From assembly GCA_003550325.1 (NCBI GenBank), contig QKWP01001730.1, forward strand, positions 10,196 to 74,195: a stretch of DNA of 64,000 nucleotides, written 5' to 3'. The position numbers were made by a program, and so were the translations under genes. The notes under the pieces are model-generated. The model searched no databases, was not told where the DNA came from, and worked only from the letters and a program-made list of their open reading frames with translations. How positions within the stretch are numbered: the first letter of the stretch is position 1; each line of letters begins with the position of its first letter. Origin of the DNA: Gigaspora rosea. Taxonomy: Eukaryota > Glomeromycota > Glomeromycetes > Diversisporales > Gigasporaceae. Of the stretch, positions 47,870 through 61,073 are shown piece by piece.

Positions 47870-48065
47870 AAGTGAATGTTTAAGTGGAAGTATTGTATTA
47901 TGAAGATTTTACGAAAGGGGTGATTATCAAATTGTTTCGTTATGATTCCCTTTCACTACTCTTGAGTTGAATACTTATTCTCCGCTAATTTTCTTTAGTC
48001 TGTTCCGGCTATGGTCTATGGGATTCCGGTATAGAATTTCAATAGGTGAATTTCTTCCGCGATGC

Positions 48066-48603
48066 TAGGGTCCCTAGTGCGATGCGAAATAAAATGCAAA
48101 TTATGCGATGCGATTGGTTCAAATTATGCGGCTAATGCTTTACGTTCAGAATTATGCAAAACGATCGTAAAATTATGTTAAATTATGCGATTTTTTTTAC
48201 TATTAACTACGGGATAAATATACTCAATTTGGATTGGTCAATTTCTTTCAGAATTTTGAATATATATATATGTTGTGCCTCAGATTAAAACTTGCGTCAG
48301 ATTGAATCAAATGACTATCAATTGACCAGCATTAAATGATCGGCAACAACTGGCCTAAACTAACTGCTAAATTTGTCGTAATTTTACCCCAACACTAATC
48401 TAATTTAGGCTGGGTATCATCTGATGCAAGGATCGACAACATATATAAAAAAAATTGCGCTCAAAATTTTTTATATTAAAAATAATCAATCACAGGCACT
48501 ATTTACTATTATGCGATTTGGGCCAAATTATGCTTCGCATTGCGATGCTAAAAATTGGCTCATTATGCGCATCGCATCGCATTGCATAAAACTAGGGTCC
48601 CTA
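48066..48603. mobile_element. hAT-type MITE, young
   Basis: Ends TAGGGTCCCTAGT and, on the other strand, TAGGGACCCTAGT. A perfect 8 bp duplication CGCGATGC flanks it (48058-48065 and 48604-48611). Subterminal 'attatgcgatgcg' words lie inside both ends, similar in style to the hAT MITE at 21706-22253 but with CpG intact. The ORF at 48424-48726 runs across its end and is not a gene. Confidence 0.85.
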
Positions 48604-48739
48604 CGCGATGCTTGCTTGATGCTGCGTTACTACCGAATTAGGATGTTAAGGATTATGATCCGGCAAACGCCAGATTATGCATCCGGTAAATTGCAAGTTA
48701 TGCGAATTATGCGGACTTTGGATTAAGGTTGGCTGTTCT

Positions 48740-50090
48740 TCCGAATTTGAAGATCTTCTGTAATGCAAAATAAATTTTATGACCATCTATGAAACTATTT
48801 TTACGTGTTATAAAATTTGTTGTATAAATAATATTTTCAAACTTTAACCTTATTGCAAGATTTTATCTAAAAGCACGAGATTTTACTAGAAATTTTTTTG
48901 GGGTCTAATTTTACCATATCGATATGCTATGGTGTGATTTTAGTTAGAGTTAATCAAACCTTACCATAGAGTTCATTTAATTATCATGGCTCATAGAATA
49001 TGAGGTTAGCTCTACCGGAAATAATAATTAAATCCGGCTGGGCTTTTTAGGGGGTGATGGTACGGTTTGATCCGTACCATGCTGGCCTGATCAGTTGTAC
49101 CATACAACTCTGCAATTACCTATATTCGGACCTATTAATTTTAAAGTGTAAATATGGTGCAGATACTATGATAGTTTAACCAGAATTATTCGCATGATCT
49201 TACTCGGAATTAATCAGCGTTAAGGTATAATATAGGCTGATTTGATAATGCGATCAGTAATTTAATCTGTGTACTGACAGTTGTTCGATAGGAATTCCTT
49301 TACGTGAGAGAATGGATAAATTATGCTAGATTATGCGGGCTTCTTTAAATAATATATTTACGTGCCATAGGTGAATTACGCGAATATTGTGCCGTATCAT
49401 GATCCTGTGCACTCTACACAGAGTTCTGTAAGTTCGATTACAATATCGATTAAAAAGTCGGACTAAATTCCAACGGCCGTCGGTAATTAAAACTAAGATT
49501 CCCGGGGGTCGATGGTTGATCGGTAACGAGTGGTCATGGGTTCATGTTTGTTCAATAAATAAGGTAATCAATCTTGGTTTATTTGATGTAACAATCGATC
49601 GGAAGACGAATCGAGGGTTAAATGTATACATTTAAGGGTAAGTATCGAACTTAGGTCCTTTGCTTTCTCTTTCTTACGGTTAACACGACTACTCGAATTT
49701 CAGAGGTCAAATTGATAACGGGACTGGTAACGGGGTTCTGTGTTACTGACGAAAAGTAGATTTAGACGGTAATTCGTGAACAAAACTTAAAAGATAAACA
49801 GTTAACTACTGGAGTTACTACTTCTGCTTTTATGATTTCGAAGTATTAAACTCGACTGGGTTAGTTTTTTATTATCGCGTCAGAACTATTGTTTAAATAC
49901 TTTTACATCCTTATTTACATACAGGTTTAGCCAATGTATTTCCGTCAAAAATACAAGAAAGTGAGGGTACACTTGTGAGTAGCTCTTCTTGTTACACAGT
50001 CCTTTATTTCGCTTATTCTGACTTTATAACTAAAGCCACTCTTTACTGCGAATCTACTTTAAATTTTTCCAGTTAAGAAATTTTTGTCTT
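48740..50090. other. CpG-containing sequence without recognised gene
   Basis: More balanced composition than the rest of the window. I found no ORF over 60 codons and no known motif. Short exons of unknown genes could be missed here. Confidence 0.35.
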
Positions 50091-50365
50091 CTCGCCAATT
50101 TTAGAGAATCGGATGAATCATCCGATTCGTATGATTCAGGATCAAATTAGATACTATCTGCATTATCAAATTGGCTACTACTGGCATTATCAAATTGGCT
50201 GCTATCAGTTGTCACTTGATAAGACTGTTAAAACAGTAAGTCTGTATTTAGTGGACGTGTATATATCGATAAAAAGCAGAGCTTGAAGTCGGGGTTTTTT
50301 GTTTTTTTTTTCATATGTTAAAGCCAATTAATATCAGCTTTACGTATGAAAAAATAAACCCAGTT

Positions 50366-50757
50366 CTAAGCTCTAATAGGATCACTAACAGCATAAGGCG
50401 AAGAGTTACAGGGAACCCATGGCGAAGTCAAAATAGAACCATTTTGACCATCGTAAGTAAGACTTTCATCATCGAGTTCGGCTACGGTATTTAACGTCAA
50501 AATCGTTTCATAGGAAAATAAAAATTTTTGATTAGGTGATGATGTATTTTAAACAGGGTGTAAACATAAGTTGGATTTAAACTAATTACAAGAACTTGTG
50601 ACGACATTGAAGTAGAAACGGTTTGACCGTCGTAGATAAAACTTTCATCATCGAGTTCACTTATAGTATTTAACATTGAATTTGTTTTATAAGACTTGGA
50701 CGAAGTTAAAGCAGAAGAGTATTGTCCATCGCGAAAATGGTAGTTGGATTCATTCAT
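50366..50757 (-). pseudogene. Small repeat-containing protein gene, frame-disrupted
   Basis: The minus-strand start at 50757 reads MNESNYHFRDGQYSSALTSS. The block LNTISELDDESFIYDGQ recurs after a frame change as LNTVAELDDESLTYDGQ, ending VSDPIRA at a stop (50366). So the protein was built from ~45-residue repeats containing ELDDES and YDGQ. The frame change falls near an A/T run around 50515-50530. It could be decay, a sequencing error in a homopolymer, or a missed intron; no good splice pair was found. A related Ser/Asp-rich stretch (SSQFDNASSSQFDNADS) on the same strand at 50110-50232 may be a further exon. Function unknown. Confidence 0.45.
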
Positions 50758-50934
50758 GTTGAATTTATTGAGCTAACACAAGTAAAAAGATGGATGATTG
50801 GTGCTGTAGTTTCATCAGATATTTATTTTCAGATTGATTATGTTATAATTGTTAAATTTAACATTTTTTACTATGCGGTTCTATGTAGGTCGGTGTCTGC
50901 ACGCTATGTTTATAGAAGACTAGCAGGTTAAGTA

Positions 50935-52170
50935 GAAAATACTGATAAATTTTAAGTTTGAGTCAAGGTTGTGCTTTTTTTTATTTATTAAATATAAAAA
51001 TGGCTTCATAACTTTTATCATAGAGATTTATTGTTAATTTTCGCAAAATATTACTTTAAATTATGTTAAAAGTTAGAGTTATGCATTTGTTTTTGTCATG
51101 ATCGATTAACAGTATCGCTATTGTGTCCCGTTGTTACATACAGATAAATTATGCCAAATTTTTCTATGATACCATAGGTTACTTAGTTAAGGCGTAACCC
51201 AATGAACCGTGCATAATGGTCTATTAAAATTAGACGTAGTCAGGGTTATCACTGTTTTTGTATTTTCTAATAGCAAATTCAATGATGTTAAGTAGCAAAT
51301 TTATTTGGTTACCGTAGCATTCGTATCAACAAGCAATATCGTTTATTATTCTTTGAACAAAACAATCATGCTTAAGAAGTAGAAATTAATAAGCATGATA
51401 AAAACTATTAATATTATAAAGATTGCAAAAATGCGAGTAATTTCACATAGTAAGTAAATTTTTTGGTTTAATTTAAACAAGACTATCTTTATATCCCAAC
51501 TCATTTAATTTTTGGCAAAAAAAATCAGGTAAGTATATTATAGAGATATTGACTACCGGCAAACAGGCAATATACTACTGAGGATATCAAGCATTTAGAT
51601 GAGAATGAAAACAAAATATCGTACTCGAGAAATGATGTAAATGAGATTAAAAAAAATTAGTCAACATGGTAAAATTAAATTATAGATTTAAATATTATGA
51701 ATAGATTAAGTCCGATTAAAACTAACCAAGAATTTTTGCAACATATTGATATACGGTATTAATGATTAAGCTTACATAGATATATAATTTGTGATATTTT
51801 ATTAATATGTTTTTAACTACACGTTTTTATAATCATTGTTTAAATAAACTTCGATAGTATATTGTTAAATCGTTTAATAATTATAAGAAATAATGATTTT
51901 TGTACTATTTGGTTACTTAATACGTCAATGTAAATTCGTTTTATTGATATATAAAATGTATATATCGACTCTCGTGACAAATGTGCGGTTGGTGTGAACT
52001 TGTGAACTATAATTTTTTTGGCGCTTAGATCACCCCGTGTATATATATATATAACATTGTAACGTAATAATTGGATTTATGATAATAGTCGTACATATGA
52101 AAGCTGTATGATACAAGCTCAACAGATTTATAGTACATATACAGTTTTTATTAAACCAAAATAGGAGATA
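50935..52170. other. No gene seen
   Basis: Moderately AT-rich with retained CpG. No ORF was recognised. Confidence 0.35.
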
Positions 52171-52179
52171 ACAAAATAA

Positions 52180-53304
52180 TTATTTTTTCGCTGAACGAAG
52201 GTTTTTTCTGTGTTTCTCTTTAATTTCGGGCGTTGCTTCTTGAATACGAACCTGAACGACTTCTGTAGGATCGTCATCGCTTACGGAAGCAGCTTCCTTT
52301 TCGTCTTCAACACAAGTAGCACGAGAAAGAATATGTTGATTCATATTTTGCGAAGTAGATGCGGAATTGTTAATTGACAAGGATTGTCCTGTATAGGCCG
52401 TTTTAATGGAGAAGTTCCTTTTTGGACTTGCGAAATAACGTCCACAAAATTGAAAGAGGTGTTTTGATTATTTGAACGTTTATTATTTGAATTACGCAGA
52501 TTAATGTTTTGCCTTGTATTCTGTCTTTTTTGAGGGACTTGCGAAGTCAACGTAGCATATTTTTCTTCGATACCATCGAGGTGTTCGTCGAACTCGATTT
52601 CTGAAATTCCTTTCGCGTTAGGCTTAGTACTCGATGACAAAGGATCGTTAGAAACATAGGTCCATTCTATGTCAGAAGCGAGAATATGGGGAAATTTTTT
52701 AGATCTGATCTTTAAACGCCCTATGCCAGACAAGACTGTCTTTTTCAAATTATTTTTCATAGCACTGTACTTATTATTTTCGTTTTTGTAAGATACAATA
52801 ACTTTCGACTCCACGTTTCTATTGTTAGTAACCCCATTGTATAACAGTCTCGCCATTATAAAGCTTTCTCGTCCGCCTTGGTTGTCAGGAATATAAGAAT
52901 CCGCTACGACGGCAGCAGAGTAGATCAGCAATGGAGATGAACTCAGAAGGTTTTCAGGAGTAAGAATGTAATCCTCCTCAGAAGAAAAGATCAGAACCGT
53001 TTGGACTAGGGTAACCTATAAGAAGAGGATAAGATATGGCTTAATTAAAGCGATTTTGAAATGTTGATGGTAACAAAACGTAGTATTCTGCGTCTTCATA
53101 CGCATAGCATCCAATTAGCATGACGATAGAGTTTTTTTCGAAGGGCACGACCAAGGATTCGGAACTGGCTGTAAACCCTTTGAACGTAATCTCTCTGAAT
53201 TTGTCGACATTATGGTTAATTCGGTACAAATTGGTACCGGAAATGCATTTATCGGTCCCACTAACATTTTTAGTAAAACAGAACGCTACGAATAAGGTCG
53301 ACAT
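52180..53304 (-). CDS. Lineage-specific protein of unknown function
   Basis: The first exon (53304 to about 53075) starts MSTLFVAFCFTKNVSGTD and reaches YEDAEYY. An in-frame join to exon 2 after the acceptor 'cttcttatag' (exon from 53017) gives VTLVQTVLIFSSEEDY. The donor would be an unusual GTTTTG. The frame continues through IYSAAVVADSYIPDNQGG, a segment with RLKIRSKKFPHILASDIEW, and a Ser/Asn/Gln-rich region (QKRQNTRQNINLRNSNN). Near 52370 the frame changes by one base; the continuing frame ends KEKHRKNLRSAKK, a basic tail that could be a nuclear localisation signal. About 360 residues in total. I recognise no known domain. Balanced codons and many CpGs suggest it was functional recently. 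The frame change means it may be broken. Confidence 0.5.
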
Positions 53305-53309
53305 GTTTA

Positions 53310-55530
53310 CGAATCAAGCGGTTAGCAAATTAAGCCGATTGTGGATAGATATGTGCATTTTTTAATAATATAACAAAACGATAATCTAATTGTGTAGACG
53401 TGGCGTATGTTACAGGTCCTCTTTATATGCAAAAAAAAAAATTATGGGCCACAGGATTTTTAATATTATTGTCTGAAATGACATCAACGATATCGCGACA
53501 ATCGTGTAGCCAAATGTGACCGAAACTGGTTCTACAGATTTACCTAATCATAAACGATCAATCTTTGTGATGTCGCTGATGCTATTTTGAATGCCGGTGG
53601 AGTCCGGTGGTACTGATTCAGAGATAATAACAAGATTCTATTTTATTACTGATAAGGTAACGACAATATTCCTATTATTCAGGTGCAGTAAGTGAAGATC
53701 AGCAATTTTTGTTTTTACAACAGTTAAACGGATTAGGTAATCAAAGCTTTGTAAGGTGGCTATATAATTTAATATATTACAGTTTTTTCATGTTGCGCGA
53801 TAGAAGCAATCGTTATCACTGTTGATATGTGTCAACATAATAATAATTTAATGTTTTTATTAAAAATTTCAAATCCATTCGGCTCGCTAAAAAGACGAGG
53901 TATTGCTTAGAAGTTTACACAGGATGTCCGCGAAGTGTCAAGCAGAGTTAAGTTCAAGTATTTCATACTAATATATAAATTTTAATTGTTAAACTAATGG
54001 AATATATGATTTATTAAAAAAAATACGTACGATAAGTATGACCAAAAAGATTCGCTAGGGTTTTTGCAAGATTCGAGCATAAACTTTTAGAAATGGTTCT
54101 TGTAAAGGGACTTCGTTAGAAAGAAATTATAAAAAGAAGCGCAGTATTCAGAGGATACTTTTGAAATTTTGACCTTTTCTTTATAATTAAAAAAAATTAT
54201 GTTTTAGTAATCATTTTTGATTTCGCTAATTAAAAATTTGATCGTGTAAAATTATATAGTGACCTTACATGGGTTTGGTTAAGTATGCAGCGTAACACCC
54301 TAATCAAATATGTTCTAGGCTTTTTACAAACAGTTAATAAAAAATTTTCCTTAGCTGATTCTTAGTAAAAAGGACCTTATATTACGGTAGTATCTCAAAT
54401 AGTAGATCAAAACTATATCGGCAGTATTAGCGATTTTACTATGATCAGATTTTTCATGTTACATGAACAAAGATTAATTTAATTAATTTAATTGTTGTAG
54501 CTATATAGATTGGCATCTTTACAAATTAATTATGTTTATTAAAATTAATTACTTTAAAATGACGCGCTCAATGAAATTCTTTAAAATTTTTACAGGTAAC
54601 TTATTAATTAAATATAAGACAATAGAGTTACACTTTCAGATTTTCTATTAGCATATAAACCTGAACATCTTATAAATAGTTTAAATTTATTAGTTTTTTT
54701 GAGTGAAGAAAATAAAAAAAAATTAGATCTTAACTGTACAAGTCGAAACCTTAATAAAATATTTGCGAAAAACCAAGCGTAACTTTTTAGAGATAACTTT
54801 TGCGATGAGCTTTTAGTTAAAAGAAATTAGAAGAATGAGTGTGATGTCAAGGTACATTCTTTAGAAATTTGCGCATTATTTATTAATTAAATATATATCA
54901 ATTTGATATTTAATCGATTATTTAATTTCTAAAGTTACTAATACTGCTAACATAGTTTTGATTTACTAGGTGGGTTACTGCCCTAATCTTATATCTCGTG
55001 CTATATTGAACTTATTTAATAATTCGCACCGTAAATCAATAAAATCTTTGTATCGTATATTTCACGCCGTATTGTCTTCAAAACTATGATTGGTGGCTCT
55101 AAATTCAATGAATTGCTACATTTATGTGAACAAACCGGATTATAACGTAAATACAAATATTACGAACTTAGAATAGCTTAGTATAAATGCCTTAATCGAT
55201 AATTTTATGCCTTAATCGATAATTTTATGCATTGATCAATGATTTTTATTGTTAAAACAGCTAGAATAAGATGGAATGAAATAGATTTGATTATATTTAC
55301 TTATTCACAGACTAATATAATTAGTGAACTTACTTTGTATAAATCGAGTTATACTAACAATTAAATGCGACTAAACGATTAAAAGCATTCATATGATAAC
55401 TATATTTATAAGTAATCATTTAATTATAATTGATTTTTTATCTTTGATAAATCTGTTATGATCAATAGACCAATGTAAGGTTATAGTAATGTTCTGTTAT
55501 TATCCATTAACGATTTCATTTTCAATATAC
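53310..55530. other. No gene seen
   Basis: 2.2 kb of moderately AT-rich sequence with CpG retained. 'tgccttaatcgataatttta' occurs twice in tandem at 55190-55230. No ORF or TIR was recognised. Confidence 0.35.
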
Positions 55531-55536
55531 GCCGAC

Positions 55537-56223
55537 CCTGGCTATGACATACTCTAATTGGATACCAACAAGGCTGATTTATTTATGCTTTCTGTCGAAT
55601 TTACTTCTAAAACAATATATCAGAAATGCATAGATTAGATTGCAAATATTATGTATCACATAGGAAAATCAACATGTCGAACGATAGTGGATATTCTAGA
55701 CTAAAAAGTGAATATCGATTTCAAACATTCCATTTTCGTGTTGAATAATAATAATTTTCGAGCTATTGTTGACTATCGTTAGGTTTCGTTGTTATTTTTG
55801 CAAGGATTTCTCATTATAATTAGTTAAAGCTATGGCTCGGTTTATACCATGAATAAAATCATTTTTCATCCTGACTATAACATACTCTATTTGAATGCCA
55901 ACTTGCTTAGTTTGGTTATTTGATTTAAGTTAAATTCATTTTGTATGATTAAAAACAATAGATCAAAAATGCATAGATTGGGTTGCTCGTATTAAGTGCA
56001 ACGTTAGAAAACCTGCGTCTCAAACGATGTAAATATTCTAATCTTAAAAGTGAATATCGATTTCATGCATTCTGATCGTATGATTTTTGTGTTAAAATAA
56101 TATTATCTTTTGAGCTATTGCTGATGTTTGCTAATTTCGCTGTTATCTTCGCAAAGATCTTTCGTTATAATCGGATAAGATTACAGCTCGGCTTTTGTAA
56201 TGGAATAAAATCGATGGCTCATA
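55537..56223. repeat. Diverged tandem duplication, ~335 bp unit
   Basis: Copy A (55537-55868) and copy B (55870-56223) share in order 'acatactct.tttgga', 'aaaatgcatagatt', 'aaagtgaatatcgatttca', 'gagctattg', and an ending 'ataaaatc'. Neither copy is open for translation. This could be a non-coding transcript or an old local duplication. Confidence 0.65.
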
Positions 56224-56747
56224 TTATTTTGTTAGTTCATTGTGTCCGTATTTAGTAGTTTATTGTATGTTTCAAAAGAACAATAATATCTATATCGGAT
56301 TAAAAAGGATAGTTTGACAAATAGGTATGTAGCTTGCCTGCATGCATATGCAAAGTTTATCGATAATCGTCAAATTAACTTTAAATCTTTACCGATCAAA
56401 TTCTTTCGCCTTATCGCATAGAAATACTTGCTGACTATCTTTTGGGTTAGTCGATACTTCTGTGTTAGTTTGTTAGATATCTATAATAAAAACAATTGTA
56501 TTAAATTTTTTTTTTATGATCAAATGATTGTAATTCGCTATATCGGTTACAATTATTTAATCTTAGAAAAAAATAACCGTAGGGGTTATGAAATTATGCA
56601 ACATACTTGCATTATTATTTTATATGCGATATTGATTTGCCTTTTGATTAATGTATTGCTTAAATTTTTGAAATTTTTTATATAGATCCCTAATCTTTCT
56701 TCTTAGTTAGTTTTACCTTATTCTCTGTAACTTTCAAAAATAAAAAA

Positions 56748-59700
56748 ATGCCTAATTACAGTATTCAAACTTTCCATCTTACTTCTTTTGCAGAAGTATC
56801 TCAACAATCTAACAAAAATCCTATTGAATCTCCTATTATTTTTGAACCATATACCTTTAGAAATGAAATAAATCAAAATTTGTCAAATGCACCATCAACT
56901 TCTAATGTACCTAATTCTATAAATGAAATTATTGATCCTTCTTATCGTCATTTGACCCCTGCTATTCGTCGTCTTGTCGACCAGTTTGATGATAAAATTT
57001 TACCTGATTATCAGTATATTCACTGTGCTTATTGTTCTATCCTTATGCTAAATTCTTCTGCACATTGGATGCCTTATGAAGAAAATGCTTCATATACTAT
57101 GTCTCAAGTTTTTTCTATTCCTGTTCACACTCGTTTAAATAATAGGAATATTATCCAAGTAGCTGTATGCTATGGGTATAAAAGTGAAAGGTCACGTCGC
57201 TATCCTCCAGTATTACCACATGTTCCTTCTGAAATACATAATGTCCCCATGATGCACAGAAAATACCTTTCTCCTGTTTTTATGCAATGCTCACTAGGTC
57301 GTTTAACAGGTTCAAATAGCTATACTAACTATCAGCATCTTCAAGGAAATATCAATTTATCACATAATTATAGGACTCTTCAACTATATTCTGGGTTGGC
57401 TAGATCTTATTTAAATATTAATGAGCCTTCAAATTGGTTTCATGATTCTCTAATTCCTGCATCAAACTGGCCCAAACTTTCCAATCCTCTTATTCATGAA
57501 TATGCATCAAGTATAACTATTTGCTGTCCTTCTTCTACAACGCCTGTTCCTGTTCCTTTACCATTGGCTCGCCAGTCTCTTCAAACTACTATTCAATCTG
57601 CTAATATTTATCGTAGTAGAATTTCTAGTAACATATCTTGTCCTCCTGATTTGGTTGTTTCAAATAGTTCTTTTCCTCAAGAAATACACAAAGAAAATGC
57701 TCATTATAGTCGTCTAATAGCAGGATTAGTTGTAAACACCAATAGACCTCTTACATTCAGTGATCCTAATTTGGAAGCTTTGATATTTCCTGATCTATTT
57801 CCTAATGGTCAAGGCCATTATGAGAATATGAAGCAACTTTTAAATTTTCAGCCCTCAGTTAATAGCTATAGAAAATATATAAAACTACGCTTGCTATGTC
57901 CTGATTCTTGCTTTCGTCTACATTGGTATTGGCCTCATTGGTCATATTTAACTTTAGAAAAAATAAGAAATTTTCAAAACCACCACCGTATACTATCAAC
58001 TAGAAATGTTAATCGTGAGCATCATCCAACAAGAGCTGATTTAATTGCTAAAAGTTCTTATAGTTCACATAGTATAATTGATGAAAATATAACTACTACA
58101 ATTCCTTCAAATCTTCGTACTGCTGCTCCTTTCTTTCAGCAAAAGCAGTATCAGGTTAATACTATGTTAAATTCCTATGGACTTCTTCAAATATTCTATA
58201 CAATGACTATGGCTGAAGATAAATGGCCTCATTTACATCAGATATTGCAGCAAACAGATAATGGAGATACTCTACCTACCAATCGTCCTCTGCATACTTA
58301 CCTGTTTTACCGTAATTATCTTACTAATATTCGTAATAAACTTTGGAAAAATTCATCTCTTTCTAGATGGGGCAAATGGGAACATTTTTTCGAACGAGAT
58401 GAATTTCAAAACCGTGGAACTATACATACTCATGGATTACGCATACACAGAAAAGAAAATTCCGGAATTAATTTCATTAAATACAATTCGTGCTGATCTT
58501 CCAGATCCTATTTCTGAACCTGAATTATATACTTTAGTACTACAATTTCAAATACATCGTTGTGATTATAGATGTGGTGGACCAACTTCTAATGGTAATC
58601 CATGTTCCAAAGGATTTCTACAACATTTGTCTAATATAACTTACTATTCCCACCATTCTTTATGTTATATTTATCGTCGCATGAAAAATGAAGATAGAAT
58701 GGTAGTTCCATACCATCCTGAAACATTATTAATTTGGCGTGGTCATATTAATTTCCAATATATTACCTCTACTGGATTTGCCAAATATATAACCAAATAT
58801 ATTACTAAAGCAGAACCCTCTGAATTGTTTGATATTGATGAAATGAATAATTATAGAAGACATATAGCAAGAAGATTAGGTGCTATAGAATTAATGATAC
58901 TCTTACTACAATATCCGTTAACAAGATGTTCTGTTTCTGTATATTACCTTCCTTCTGCCCCTTCTGATTTGCGTTTAAGATCTGTCAAACCAATTTATCT
59001 TCTAAATAGTATGAATAATAATAGTGATAATGTTGATATTAATGCTGATACTCCATATTGGGATGATGCAATTGATAAATATTTTGATCGTCCAGACCTT
59101 GAACAGTTTTAAGAAATGACATATCCAGATTTTTTTCGTAATTTTACATTTAGATCTAAATTACCTGAACCAAATTCAAGATTATTTTATACTGATGATC
59201 GAAAAAATAGAATAGTTGCTCAGAGAAAAACACCTGTTCTTTTACGTTTTACTAGCTACAAAATAGAGGATGGTGAACCTTTTTTTTTTCAGCATCTTAT
59301 TATAAAATTTCCCGCTAGATCTGAACAAGAATTATTGAATGAATTGCTTCATACAAGGATAGGTTCCAATCTATTTTTCCTGTTAGAGTTGCTTTTGAAA
59401 TGGATTCTGTTCGCCGTAGTTATCTTTTAAAAAAAGATAATCTATCTAGTGCTTATAATTCCTTAATCCATTCCCTTGTATCTGAATTTGAAAATCAGGA
59501 ACTATCCATTTTAATGTTTAACCAATTTGTTTCTTTAGAAAGATATACTCCTTATATTAATTCCCGTTTACTTTTATCTTTTGATCCCAAACAATATGAA
59601 ACCTATAACCTTTTATGTAATGTGTGGGGCAAGTTGACTAATGGCAGATACCCTTATTTCTTCTTAACTGGACCTGCTGGAACAGGAAAAACATTTATGC

Positions 59701-60887
59701 TTTTTCTATTAATTGCCTATTTGACGTCAAAAAACAAGAATTACCTTCTTATGGCACCCACTGGTATTGCTGCACAAAATATTGGTGGAAAAACTATTCA
59801 CTGTGCACTAAAAATTCGATTTCATGCAAACCAATATGAAACTCTGCTTTTTTCAGATCCTGATGCTATATTAAGATTGAAGGATATTGAAATTATTGTA
59901 ATTGATGAAGTATCAATAGTAGATGCTGATTTGTTTACATTTATTAGTGAAATTTTTGCAAAAATTCACAATAATAATCTTCTTTTTGGAGGCTTGCCAG
60001 TATTAGTAGTAGGAGACTTGGCCAACTTCCACCTGTACGACCTTTTCCAGTTTTTCTTTCTCCAGCATGGCTTCGTTTCTTTCCACTTTTTCTTACAACA
60101 CCCCAATGACAACGACATGATATTGATTTTTATAATATTTTACAAGAAATACATGTTGGAAAATTATCTGATCTAGGCAATTCTATTATTGCATCTAAAG
60201 TAAATCCCTTTATTTCTTCTACAAAATTTTTTGACACAACTCATATAGTTTCTACACGACAATCTGCTGAAACTATAAATCATTTACTCTGCCACTATTT
60301 ACCATTGGATAAAACCTGTTGTGAACCTATAATTTCTGAATCTAAAGACTTTTTAAATTTTGAATTATTGCAATCTGATCATTCAATTTCTCAATTCAAG
60401 TCTATGACCAATTTACCTTGATATTTATATTTGCAGGAAGGGGCTAGAGTAATGTTTTTAAATAACAAGCTTTTTGATAATGGTATTTGTAATGGCACTA
60501 TTGGATTAGTAACTAAGCTTATCGATGATTTTAATGTTGAAGTTGCTTTTCCTACTTATGAAGGAGTAAGTAAAATAATGATCCAAAAAGAAACATCTCA
60601 TTTCTATATTAATGGCCTTGCAGCTTCAAGACAACAATTTCCTCTTCAGAATGCATTTCTCTTACTATTCACAAAGTACAAGGCTTAACCTTACCTCATG
60701 TTACTACTAGCATAGATGAATCCATATTTGCTAAAGGTCAAGCTTATATTGCAATGAGTCATGCGACTTCATGGGAAGCACTTCATATTTTGTCCTTTGA
60801 TTCTAGATATTTAAAAACTCCTACTGTAGCATTAGATGAATATAAAAGATTAATTACTATACATGAAAAAGGTTTATACAATTTGTA
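56748..60887 (+). pseudogene. Helitron Rep/Pif1 helicase, nearly full length
   Basis: Order of domains: an N-terminal region with C-x2-C (HCAYC) and MHRKYLSPVFMQCSLGR, possibly DUF6570-like. Then a Helitron helicase-like N domain (LIFPDLFPNGQGHYENMKQ). Then the HUH nuclease motif (EFQNRGTIHTHG, near 58425) and the two-tyrosine motif (GFAKYITKYITKAEPSE, 58773-58820). Then the Pif1-type SF1B helicase: Walker A FLTGPAGTGKTFM (59668), LLMAPTGIAAQ, Walker B IIVIDEVSIVD (59893), motif V LTIHKVQGLTLPH (60661), motif VI GQAYIAMSHATSWEAL. Ends IHEKGLYNL at 60887. It would nick and unwind DNA for rolling-circle transposition. About seven disruptions (frame changes near 58440, 59360, 60015 and 60655; stops near 59110, 60108 and 60420) make this copy inactive. 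A possible 3' end is noted at 61049-61073. Confidence 0.88.
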
Positions 60888-61048
60888 AATATTACAATTA
60901 TAATGAATACATTTATTTTTATTTTTTCTTTTTTTATTTCTGTTTCTATTTAAACTTATATATTTCTACTATTTTAATTTTTTTAAATTCAATAAATACT
61001 ATTTTTCTTTTTTTTGCTCAATTATTTTATATAATTATCAAAACTCAC

Positions 61049-61073
61049 TGCATTAACACGATGCATTTACTAG
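61049..61073 (+). other. Tentative Helitron 3' end
   Basis: A short hairpin TGCAT...ATGCA (61049-61065) precedes CTAG (61070-61073) and then T. A Helitron end is a hairpin followed by CTRR and T. The stem here is only five pairs, so this is suggestive at best. No matching 5' TC end was fixed. Confidence 0.2.

Noticed and set aside
48424-48726. 100-codon ORF rich in 'MR' and 'IMR'
   Set aside because: It crosses the right end of the hAT MITE at 48603 and is made of 'attatgcg' words.
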